A DNA stretch of 36,969 nucleotides from Pseudomonadota bacterium. GTDB taxonomy: Bacteria > Pseudomonadota > Gammaproteobacteria > Burkholderiales > Gallionellaceae. Location of the stretch: the NCBI GenBank assembly GCA_021783855.1, contig JAJXTL010000013.1, forward strand, positions 1 to 36,969, written 5' to 3'. A program made the translations under genes and the position numbers. The stretch's first letter is position 1. The number at the start of each line of letters is the position of its first letter. This document shows positions 24,309 through 31,209 of this stretch, in pieces. Below the pieces are notes generated by a model. That model worked only from the letters and a program-made list of their open reading frames with translations. It ran no database searches and was not told where the DNA came from.

Positions 24309-26258
24309 ATGAAACTGCTGACAGAGGTACCGCGCTTTGTTTTTTTCACCGGAAAAGGCGGGGTGGGAAAGACTTCGCTGGCGTGCGCCACGGCGGTGCG
24401 GCTGGCCGATGGCGGCAAGAGGGTGCTGCTGGTCAGCACCGACCCTGCCTCCAACGTGGGGCAGGTGTTTGGCGTCGCCATAGGCAACAGGCTCACAGTG
24501 ATTGCAGAAGTGCCGGGGCTGTCGGCACTGGAGATTGATCCGCAGGCCGCAGCTTCTGCCTATCGTGAGCGCATTGTGGGGCCGGTGCGCGGCAGTTTGC
24601 CGGAGTCGGCTGTCAGACGTATCGAGGAGCAGCTCTCCGGCGCATGTACCACTGAAATCGCAGCCTTTGATGAATTTACCGAACTTCTGACGGATCAGGA
24701 TTTACTGGGACAGTTCGATCATGTGGTTTTCGATACGGCACCCACCGGCCATACGATACGCCTGCTGCAGTTGCCCGGCGCGTGGAGCGGATTTCTCGAC
24801 GATAACCCCGAGGGCGCCTCTTGTCTGGGGCCTCTGGCAGGCCTGGAAAAACAACGTCAGCGGTATAGCAATGCCGTTGCGGTATTGGCCGATTCGAGTT
24901 GCACCCGGCTGATACTGGTCGCCCGTGCACAACGCTCCTCTTTGCAGGAGGCCGCACGCACCTGTATCGAGTTGACACAAAGCGGTTTTTCTCATCAGTA
25001 TCTGGTCATTAACGGGCGTATGCCCCAAGGCGAGACTAACGGGCATGGCGAAGTGTCCACCCCTGATGATGAAGCTCGCCATGCCCGTTTCCCTCACTCA
25101 AACCCTGATGAAACAACTAGCCATTCGACTAAGCTGCCAGAAGACGGCAGCCAAGTCGCTGGTTATCTCCAGGAGGGGAGAGCGCAGCGAGGGGGGCGAA
25201 GCCGAGCAAACGAATCGCTACGCGAGTTTCACGTTCAGGATGATGTTGCGCAGGCCATTTATCAGCGTGAGTGCGCGGCGATAGCCGATATGCCGGATGC
25301 GTTGCGCGCGCTGCCGACCGATATGCGCAGCCTGTTGCCGTTCAATATGGTCGGCATCAACGCTTTGCGCGCACTGATGGCTGAATATACGCCGGTCATC
25401 GATGTCGCGAGGAAGACTCGAAAAATCAGCATGCCTGATCTATCGGGTCTGATAGATCAGCTGGAACTGACGGGGCACGGTTTGATCATGCTGATGGGAA
25501 AAGGCGGCGTCGGCAAGACCACCCTGGCGGCGGCCATCGCAGTCGAACTCGCCGCGCGCGGTCATGCGGTGAATCTCACCACCTCGGATCCTGCGGCACA
25601 TTTGTCGGAAACGCTGAATGGCGAGATGGAAAATTTGAGGGTGAGCCGCATAGACCCGCTGGTGGAAACAGAACGGTATCGCCGGCACGTACTGACAACT
25701 AGAGGAAAAGATCTGGATGAACAGGGGCGTGCATTGCTTGAAGAGGATTTGCGCTCTCCCTGCACCGAAGAGATTGCCGTTTTTCAGGCGTTTTCGCGCG
25801 CCATCCGTGAGGCGGATCGAGTTTTCGTGGTGATGGATACCGCACCGACCGGTCATACCCTGTTGTTGCTGGATGCCACTGGCGCTTATCACCGGGATGT
25901 TGCGCGAAATCTGGGAAAAACAGCGCAGACGCCGATGATGCGTCTTCAGGATGCAAGCTGCACCCGAATATTGCTGGTCACCCTTGCGGAAACCACGCCG
26001 GTGCTGGAGGCGGCCGAGTTGCAGGAAGACTTGCGCCGGGCGGGTATCGAACCCTGGGCGTGGATCGTCAACCAGAGTCTGGCTGCCGCACATTCCGTCT
26101 CACCGTTATTGATGCAGCGGGCGGAACAGGAATACGCACAAATCGAAGCAGTGCAGCAACGTTATGCTCAGCGTCACGCGGTTGTGCCGATTCAGCTCAG
26201 AGAGCCGGTCGGGGTGGCCGCTTTGCGAATTCTGACGGCAAAACCTGCAGTGTATTAA
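24309..26258 (+). CDS. arsA: Arsenite-activated ATPase ArsA with in-frame repeat insertion
   Basis: Catalytic subunit that powers arsenite efflux through an ArsB or Acr3 permease. 649 residues with two ATPase halves. First half: P-loop GKGGVGKTS (15-23) and DTAPTGHTIRLLQLPG (from about 142). Second half: P-loop GKGGVGKTT (from about 398) and DTAPTGHTLLLLDA (from about 510). The arsenite-binding cysteines known from plasmid R773 ArsA are present at 113 (GACTTEIAAF), 172 (GASCLGP) and 485 (SPCTEEIAVF). The protein is about 65 residues longer than usual because residues 243-309 are encoded by a family A repeat between MPQGE and QDDVAQAIYQRE, in the first half before the linker. The frame is intact. 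No permease gene follows. Confidence 0.93.
   Translation: MKLLTEVPRFVFFTGKGGVGKTSLACATAVRLADGGKRVLLVSTDPASNVGQVFGVAIGNRLTVIAEVPGLSALEIDPQAAASAYRERIVGPVRGSLPESAVRRIEEQLSGACTTEIAAFDEFTELLTDQDLLGQFDHVVFDTAPTGHTIRLLQLPGAWSGFLDDNPEGASCLGPLAGLEKQRQRYSNAVAVLADSSCTRLILVARAQRSSLQEAARTCIELTQSGFSHQYLVINGRMPQGETNGHGEVSTPDDEARHARFPHSNPDETTSHSTKLPEDGSQVAGYLQEGRAQRGGRSRANESLREFHVQDDVAQAIYQRECAAIADMPDALRALPTDMRSLLPFNMVGINALRALMAEYTPVIDVARKTRKISMPDLSGLIDQLELTGHGLIMLMGKGGVGKTTLAAAIAVELAARGHAVNLTTSDPAAHLSETLNGEMENLRVSRIDPLVETERYRRHVLTTRGKDLDEQGRALLEEDLRSPCTEEIAVFQAFSRAIREADRVFVVMDTAPTGHTLLLLDATGAYHRDVARNLGKTAQTPMMRLQDASCTRILLVTLAETTPVLEAAELQEDLRRAGIEPWAWIVNQSLAAAHSVSPLLMQRAEQEYAQIEAVQQRYAQRHAVVPIQLREPVGVAALRILTAKPAVY
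25036..25235 (+). repeat. Family A repeat, copy 1, inserted in-frame in arsA
   Basis: About 200 bp. It begins CTAACGGGCATGGCGAAG, continues CCACCCCTGATGATGAAG, CTGATGAAACAACTAGCC and AAGTCGCTGG, and ends CGAATCGCTACGCGAGTTTC. The first 60 and last 30 bases match copy 2 (35565-35681, reversed); the middle and end match copy 3 (36170-36360, reversed). The ArsA frame stays open through it, as does at least one other frame. Confidence 0.85.
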
Positions 26259-26866
26259 AGGCCGAGGGACGCCAACAGATCGTCCACCTCATCCTGTCCG
26301 TTGACGCTGGACAACTGTCCCGGGCCTGCGGTCAGCCCCTCGGTGCTGATCAGGGAGTCCTTGCTGTCCGGCGCATATTCCTTGAGGATGTCGAGCAGAA
26401 TGCTTTCTATTTCGACAGCGGCATTCACGATCTTGTTGACCATTTGTCCGGCCAGATCGCGGAATTCCTGGGCTTCCATGATCTGCATCAGGTTATGGCG
26501 TACCGCTTCTTCCGCCATCGCCATCTCGCCTAATTTCGAGATTGCATCCATGATGAGAGGCTGGTGCTCAGTGAACCCGGTATCGGCAAGCCGCATCGAC
26601 AGCTCGCCACAGGCGGCCCGGTTCTGGCTGGTCAACGGCAGTGATGCTTCGACTGCGCTGATGGTTTTTTCCGACGCGTCATGCATGGATTTGTCGATGA
26701 AGGACAGCCGCGCGCGCGCATCAGGCATGGTGGAGGCCGACTTTTCCAGGTGGCGAGTGTGTCCGAGTTCTTTGAGTATGCGGTGCAACTGAGCGGTGGC
26801 AAGCCCGATTTTTTTGACTCTGGCATCAACGGTACTTTTCTTGCGTGGTGTTTGTTTTTCGCTCAT
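26255..26866 (-). CDS. cheZ: CheZ-like CheY-P phosphatase
   Basis: 203 residues. CheZ removes phosphate from CheY to reset the flagellar motor signal. Visible: a long helical body; ARARLSFIDKSMHDASEKTI (51-70), matching the first helix of the four-helix bundle; AQEFRDLAGQMVNKIV with Asp137 and Gln141 equivalent to catalytic Asp143 and Gln147 of E. coli CheZ; and the extreme C-terminal peptide QDEVDDLLASLGL, the CheY-docking tail. It is slightly shorter than E. coli CheZ (214). The stop overlaps that of convergent arsA by four bases. No other chemotaxis or flagellar gene is in the window. Confidence 0.88.
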   Translation of the reverse strand: MSEKQTPRKKSTVDARVKKIGLATAQLHRILKELGHTRHLEKSASTMPDARARLSFIDKSMHDASEKTISAVEASLPLTSQNRAACGELSMRLADTGFTEHQPLIMDAISKLGEMAMAEEAVRHNLMQIMEAQEFRDLAGQMVNKIVNAAVEIESILLDILKEYAPDSKDSLISTEGLTAGPGQLSSVNGQDEVDDLLASLGL

Positions 26867-26920
26867 TTTTACGCTTCCCTGAATATTTGTTGATAGTGCA
26901 ATCCGATCATGCAGGACGGA

Positions 26921-27277
26921 TCAGTATTCGTTATATTTTTTTGAACTGCCGCGAACAATATCTGCCGGGTATTTAACGGCATTTTTTTCCAGCTTGAGCA
27001 AGGCCGCTTCAAGCAAATCAACTTTCAGTTTGTCCGAGAGGCGCACCAGATAGAGCAGCACATCGGCCAGTTCCTCAGCAACAGCGGTCTTGCCTTCCGG
27101 CGCCAGATTACCTGACTGTGCCTCGGTTGCCCACTGAAAATGCTCCATCAGCTCAGCCGCTTCAACCATCAGCGCCATGGACAGGTTTTTCGGCGAATGA
27201 AACTGATCCCAGTCACGAGCCTCGGCAAACACGCGCAGTTTGTCGCGCAACAACAACAGATCGGATGGCTCGGACAT
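26921..27277 (-). CDS. MazG-like nucleotide pyrophosphohydrolase
   Basis: 118 residues, one domain. Family members hydrolyse non-canonical or excess (d)NTPs to monophosphates; this short form resembles the RS21-C6/dCTPase group. Metal-binding residues are visible in EAAELMEHFQW (about 40-50, ExxE) and EELADVLLYLVRL (about 68-80, ExxD), followed by a KLEKNAVKYPAD segment common in the group. It lies in the leftward run with cheZ (54-bp gap). The specific substrate cannot be assigned. Confidence 0.88.
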   Translation of the reverse strand: MSEPSDLLLLRDKLRVFAEARDWDQFHSPKNLSMALMVEAAELMEHFQWATEAQSGNLAPEGKTAVAEELADVLLYLVRLSDKLKVDLLEAALLKLEKNAVKYPADIVRGSSKKYNEY

Positions 27278-27340
27278 ATTATGACTTTACAGGGTGTTTG
27301 CCATTGTATCCCGCATGACGGCAATCTGTCGGGCTGTCAT

Positions 27341-27387
27341 GAGCCTGTCGGACTTCTTTCATCTCGCGAAAGAAGTCCGGCAGGCTC
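27341..27387. repeat. 47-base hairpin sharing the MITE 1 end sequence
   Basis: 20-bp arms with one G-U mismatch (GAGCCTGTCGGACTTCTTTC and its reverse at 27368-27387) around a 7-base loop. GAGCCTGTCGGACTT is the same as the right end of the element at 8527-8799. It sits between two leftward genes and may be a remnant or minimal member of that family, or a transcript-processing hairpin. Confidence 0.7.
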
Positions 27388-27585
27388 CTAACGTTGATAT
27401 GCATACATTTTTGTAAGGAATACTTCCGCATCAAGCAAAACCATATCCAAGGGCATGCTGTTCCGGTTTTCTGTGTGTGGTTGCAAGGCTAAGGCAGGAT
27501 CCCAGCCCGCGCACAGCACTTCATCACTGTAGTTTATCGAGTTGTCATATTCGACTTCGTTACTATTCATGGTCACGATGCACAT
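27388..27585 (-). CDS. Small protein of unknown function
   Basis: 65 residues, acidic, no signal peptide or membrane segment (MCIVTMNSNEVEYDNSINYS at the start, ending EVFLTKMYAYQR). I do not recognise a family. It is credible as a gene because an almost ideal ribosome binding site (GGAGGAGGTG) ends five bases before the ATG. A second in-frame ATG at 27570 lacks such a site. The stop codon touches the hairpin at 27341-27387. Neighbours give no clear functional hint: a MazG-like enzyme follows, and the c-di-GMP gene is divergent. Confidence 0.65.
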   Translation of the reverse strand: MCIVTMNSNEVEYDNSINYSDEVLCAGWDPALALQPHTENRNSMPLDMVLLDAEVFLTKMYAYQR

Positions 27586-27773
27586 TTCACACCTCCTCCA
27601 GTTTGGGTGGCGGGCGCCTGCCCTGTAACTTTGTTATCGGCGCCAATTTTAAAAGGTTTAGCGCTGCGATGAGCCGATTTTACACCACCTGATATTCAGG
27701 TCATTTCATTTTCGGACGCACTCGAATGAATAAATTATTGTCATGGATAATCGATCTTCTCTTTCAGTGATAG

Positions 27774-27782
27774 TGATATTAT
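27774..27782 (+). promoter_or_regulatory. Extended -10 promoter candidate for the riboswitch transcript
   Basis: TGATATTAT (TGn plus TATTAT) would start transcription at about 27789, just before the aptamer. No clear -35 is seen. The rest of 27586-27773 is AT-rich with a small palindrome ACCTGATATTCAGGT at 27687 and no gene. Confidence 0.4.
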
Positions 27783-27790
27783 CTGTTTAA

Positions 27791-27880
27791 CCTGTAAGGG
27801 CAAAACCGTCGAGAGGCGGTGACGCAAAATTACCGGGCCTGAGTCGCGTCAATCAGGTCAGCGGGATTGCCGGGTGGTCA
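27791..27880 (+). ncRNA. Cyclic-di-GMP-I (GEMM) riboswitch
   Basis: The sequence follows the GEMM-I aptamer order: GGGCAAAACC, then a helix CCGTC/GGCGG closed by the GNRA loop GAGA, then the invariant GTGACGCAAA, then GGGCCT ... AGGTCAGCGGG closing the second helix (GGCCT/AGGTC), then TTGCCGG. The GAGA tetraloop is the element that docks in the known structure. It ends about 33 bases before the start codon of a GGDEF-EAL gene, a classical target. No terminator with a T-run is visible between aptamer and start, so control is more likely at translation; the switching partner was not resolved. Confidence 0.85.
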
Positions 27881-27912
27881 CGGTTTGTCCACATAATGCA
27901 TGGGGAACCAAT

Positions 27913-30702
27913 ATGACCGTTGCAGGAAATAACCGAACAAGCAGGCGTCCTGTCGCAGAGGCATTCTCGCTGCGGCGGCGGCTCTCAATCGTCAGTCTGC
28001 TGGTCATGCTTGTCACGGCAGCGACCCTGATATTTTTGTATCGGGCAGATCAAATTGCCGAGCATACGACTATAGCCGCAAGGGAAAACGAAAAAACCCT
28101 GGCTTACCTCACGCATTCGATGGACGAGCAGATCAGCACTTTCGTCAGCAACAGGGTTGATACCCGGGCCCCGCAAACAATTCAAAATCTTGACTCTTCA
28201 TTTGCCGCCGCACTGGGCATTATTCGTGAACACGGTGTCCTCAAGCTGAAGCTGTACAATCTGTCGGGAACCATTGTTTATTCCTCTGCCGGCAGCGAAA
28301 TCGGTGGAACCAGCCTTCATCCGGATTTTCTGGCAGCCGCACTGCGCGGCGAAACGGTGCATCAGATAGAATTTCGCGATGCGTTTTCAGGCGCAAGCGG
28401 CGCAATGCACAAGGTCTATGTTGCACTGACCTACATGCCGCTGATGCATGAGGGCCAACGCATAGGCGTCATCGAACTCTACGATGATGTCACGCCCGTC
28501 TTTAAAAGCCTCCATGCCCACTTGCTTGAGATCGCACTGCTTGTATTGGGCGCCTTTACCATGCTGTATGCCGCGTTGTTTTTCGTTGTATCCGGAACGG
28601 ATCGCGCCGTTGCAAAATGGCAGAAAAAGATCACTGACAGCGAAGCAACCCTCAGGGAGTTTCAGCTTATTGCCGGCCTGGGCACCTATGTTCTGGATAT
28701 CAGAAGCGGGTTCTGGCCGGGTTCAGAGGTGCTGAACAAGTTGCTCGGGATAGACGACGCATATCCACATTCAGTAGAAGGATGGCGGGCTTTGCTTCAT
28801 CCCGATAACCGCATGATGATGATCGATTATTTGAGAAATGAAGTTATCGGCCAAAGGCAGGCGTTCGATAAGGAATTTCGCATCATCCGGCCCAATGATC
28901 AGGCCGAGCGCTGGGTGTATGGATTAGGCAAGCTGGAGTTCGATGCACGGGGATACCCTTTGACAATGCAGGGAACACTGCAAGACATCACCGAGCACAA
29001 GCAGATCGAGGAGGCATTGCGGGTTGCCGCCGTGGCTTTCGAAACGCACGATGCCATCCTGATTACCGATGCATGTTCCAATATTGTTCGGGTCAACCGG
29101 GCATTTACCGATATTACCGGCTACAGCCTTGCGGATGTGTTGGGAAAAAACCCTCACATCATGAATTCAGGCAGGCAGGATAAGTCATTCTATGTCGAGA
29201 TGTGGCAGCAGTTGCTGCACGCTGGTGTTTGGTCGGGTGAGATTTGGGACTCGCGCAAGAACGGGCAGGTTTACCCAAAATGGATGACGATCACTGCGGT
29301 TAAAGACCCGCAGCAGGAGGTCACCCATTATGTTGTCATCTTCAGCGACATTACCGAGCGTAAACGGGTCGAGGAAGAAATCTATCATCTGGCGTTTTAT
29401 GATGCGCTGACCAGACTGCCCAACCGTCGTCTGTTCCTCGACCGTTTTCAGGCAGCGCTGGTCACTTCGGTGCGTCACAACGATTACGGTGCGGTGCTGT
29501 TCATAGATCTGGATCGTTTCAAAGCGCTTAACGATACGCTCGGGCATGACTATGGCGATTTATTGCTGATAGAGGTGGGCGTGCGAATCAAATCCTGCGT
29601 ACGTGAAATGGATACGGTGGCAAGGTTCGGCGGGGACGAGTTCGTGGTGCTGATCGAGGCCATCAGCAATGACAGCGATGATGCGACACACAAGGTTTCG
29701 CTGGTTGCCGAAAAAATTCGTGAAGCATTATCCATGCCGTACGAACTCAAGGAGCACGAATATCACAGTTCACCCAGCATTGGAATCAGTTCGTATCACG
29801 GCAATGACGAGCCCGTGGAACGGTTGATTGAACATGCCGACATGGCGATGTATCAGGCAAAAAGCTCCGGGCGCAACGCAGTGCGATTTTTTGATCCCGT
29901 CATGCAGCATAACGTGGTCGCGCATGATGCGCTGGAAAATGATTTGCATCACGCCCTGGCGTTGCACCAACTGCATCTGCATTACCAGATACAGGTGGAC
30001 AACGACAATCGCCCGCTGGGTGCGGAAGCCTTGCTGCGCTGGATACACCCGGATCGCGGCGTGATCATGCCCGGTCAGTTCCTCTCGATTGCCGAAGAGA
30101 GCAGCTTGATTATCGATATTGGTCGTTGGGTTCTGCACACGGCCTGCCGACAACTCGCCTTGTGGAGCCAAAACGATAAAACGCGCGGCTTGACGCTGAC
30201 GGTAAATATCAGCGCCAGGCAATTTGCCCAGCCCGATTTTGTGGGCGAGATTGCCGGTATATTGAATGCACATCAGGCATCCCCGACGCATCTTAAACTG
30301 GAACTGCCAGAAAAGCTGGCGCTGACAGATATAAAGGGCACGATGGGGAAAATCCATGCCCTGAAAAATATGGGGGTCAGATTGTCGATGGATAATTTTG
30401 CTACTGTATATTCGTCGCTGTCCTACCTGAAACAACTCTCCTCGGATCAGCTCAAAATACACCAGGAATTTGTGCAGGGCATTACCCTGGAAGGCAACGA
30501 TGCGCAACTGGTACAGACCATCATCGATCTGGCGAAATCATTGGAACTGGGTGTTTTTGCCGAAGGTGTGGAGACGCAAGAACAGAAGGCTTTTCTTGAA
30601 AAGTACGACTGCAATGCCTATCAGGGCTACCTGTTCGGCAGGCCGGTGTCCATCGAGGAATTCGAGGCTGTGCTGGGTAAGTTGCAGGGCTATCATTTCT
30701 GA
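27913..30702 (+). CDS. Membrane PAS-PAS-GGDEF-EAL cyclic-di-GMP protein
   Basis: 929 residues from the ATG at 27913 (GGGGAA five bases upstream); a GTG at 27874 would overlap the riboswitch. Order: membrane helix about 24-43, a periplasmic sensor region to about 203, membrane helix 205-227, two PAS domains (about 250-366 and 370-486), GGDEF (493-660), EAL (673-926). The cyclase site GGDEF (573-577) is intact, and RxxD (REMD) lies five residues before RFGGDEF's RF pair, an inhibitory I-site. The EAL domain keeps EALLRW (Glu705), NISARQF, EGVE and YQGYLFGRP, but the catalytic DDFGTG is DNFATV (827-832) and LKID is LKIH (847-850). It is therefore likely a diguanylate cyclase with a weak or dead phosphodiesterase. 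Confidence 0.93.
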   Translation: MTVAGNNRTSRRPVAEAFSLRRRLSIVSLLVMLVTAATLIFLYRADQIAEHTTIAARENEKTLAYLTHSMDEQISTFVSNRVDTRAPQTIQNLDSSFAAALGIIREHGVLKLKLYNLSGTIVYSSAGSEIGGTSLHPDFLAAALRGETVHQIEFRDAFSGASGAMHKVYVALTYMPLMHEGQRIGVIELYDDVTPVFKSLHAHLLEIALLVLGAFTMLYAALFFVVSGTDRAVAKWQKKITDSEATLREFQLIAGLGTYVLDIRSGFWPGSEVLNKLLGIDDAYPHSVEGWRALLHPDNRMMMIDYLRNEVIGQRQAFDKEFRIIRPNDQAERWVYGLGKLEFDARGYPLTMQGTLQDITEHKQIEEALRVAAVAFETHDAILITDACSNIVRVNRAFTDITGYSLADVLGKNPHIMNSGRQDKSFYVEMWQQLLHAGVWSGEIWDSRKNGQVYPKWMTITAVKDPQQEVTHYVVIFSDITERKRVEEEIYHLAFYDALTRLPNRRLFLDRFQAALVTSVRHNDYGAVLFIDLDRFKALNDTLGHDYGDLLLIEVGVRIKSCVREMDTVARFGGDEFVVLIEAISNDSDDATHKVSLVAEKIREALSMPYELKEHEYHSSPSIGISSYHGNDEPVERLIEHADMAMYQAKSSGRNAVRFFDPVMQHNVVAHDALENDLHHALALHQLHLHYQIQVDNDNRPLGAEALLRWIHPDRGVIMPGQFLSIAEESSLIIDIGRWVLHTACRQLALWSQNDKTRGLTLTVNISARQFAQPDFVGEIAGILNAHQASPTHLKLELPEKLALTDIKGTMGKIHALKNMGVRLSMDNFATVYSSLSYLKQLSSDQLKIHQEFVQGITLEGNDAQLVQTIIDLAKSLELGVFAEGVETQEQKAFLEKYDCNAYQGYLFGRPVSIEEFEAVLGKLQGYHF

Positions 30703-30735
30703 CAGCCCGGACGTTGCCTTGCTTCGGACAGGCCG

Positions 30736-31188
30736 TTAGCCGCGCGTATTCGACTGGCTGCCAAACCGGGAAAATTCCACGAATGGCGCGGGTTGCCAGC
30801 CGGGTTGACGATGCTCGGCGACGACATTGGTGAAGATGCCGCCACGCACGTAAAATTTGGCGGTCAGGCGCATGAAGCGCGGTTCGATTGCGCGGACCAG
30901 ATCGTCCAGGATGCGGTTGGTGACATCTTCGTGGAAATGCCCTTCTTCGCGGAACGACCACATGTACAGTTTCAGGCTTTTGAGTTCCATGCATTTTTCA
31001 TCGGCAATGTAATCCAGTATCAGCGTGGCGAAGTCCGGCTGGCCGGTCTTGGGGCACAGGCAGGTGAACTCGGGGATTTCCATGTGTATGTGATAATCGC
31101 GGGCAGCGCAGGGATTGGGGAAGGTTTCCAGCGTTTTGGTGGCTTGAGTCGTCATCGGATGTGTGGCTTGGGTTAAAATGGCGTTCAT
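30736..31188 (-). CDS. queF: NADPH-dependent preQ0 reductase
   Basis: Reduces 7-cyano-7-deazaguanine to preQ1 in queuosine biosynthesis. 150 residues, the single-domain (B. subtilis-like) form. Visible: [17 protein letters not shown] with the thioimide-forming Cys at 45 and Asp at 52, the ESLKLY-equivalent [21 protein letters not shown] (split around 67-87) carrying the substrate-binding Glu, and [12 protein letters not shown] start at 31155 (139 residues) is equally possible; neither has a clear ribosome binding site. It is convergent with the GGDEF-EAL gene and divergent from smc by 21 bases. Confidence 0.93.
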   Translation of the reverse strand: MNAILTQATHPMTTQATKTLETFPNPCAARDYHIHMEIPEFTCLCPKTGQPDFATLILDYIADEKCMELKSLKLYMWSFREEGHFHEDVTNRILDDLVRAIEPRFMRLTAKFYVRGGIFTNVVAEHRQPGWQPAPFVEFSRFGSQSNTRG

Positions 31189-31209
31189 TATATCGCTGCG
31201 ACCGCCAAA

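Noticed and set aside
27687..27701. Palindrome ACCTGATATTCAGGT as a terminator or operator
   Set aside because: Only six paired bases and no T-run; no partner site seen, so left unassigned.
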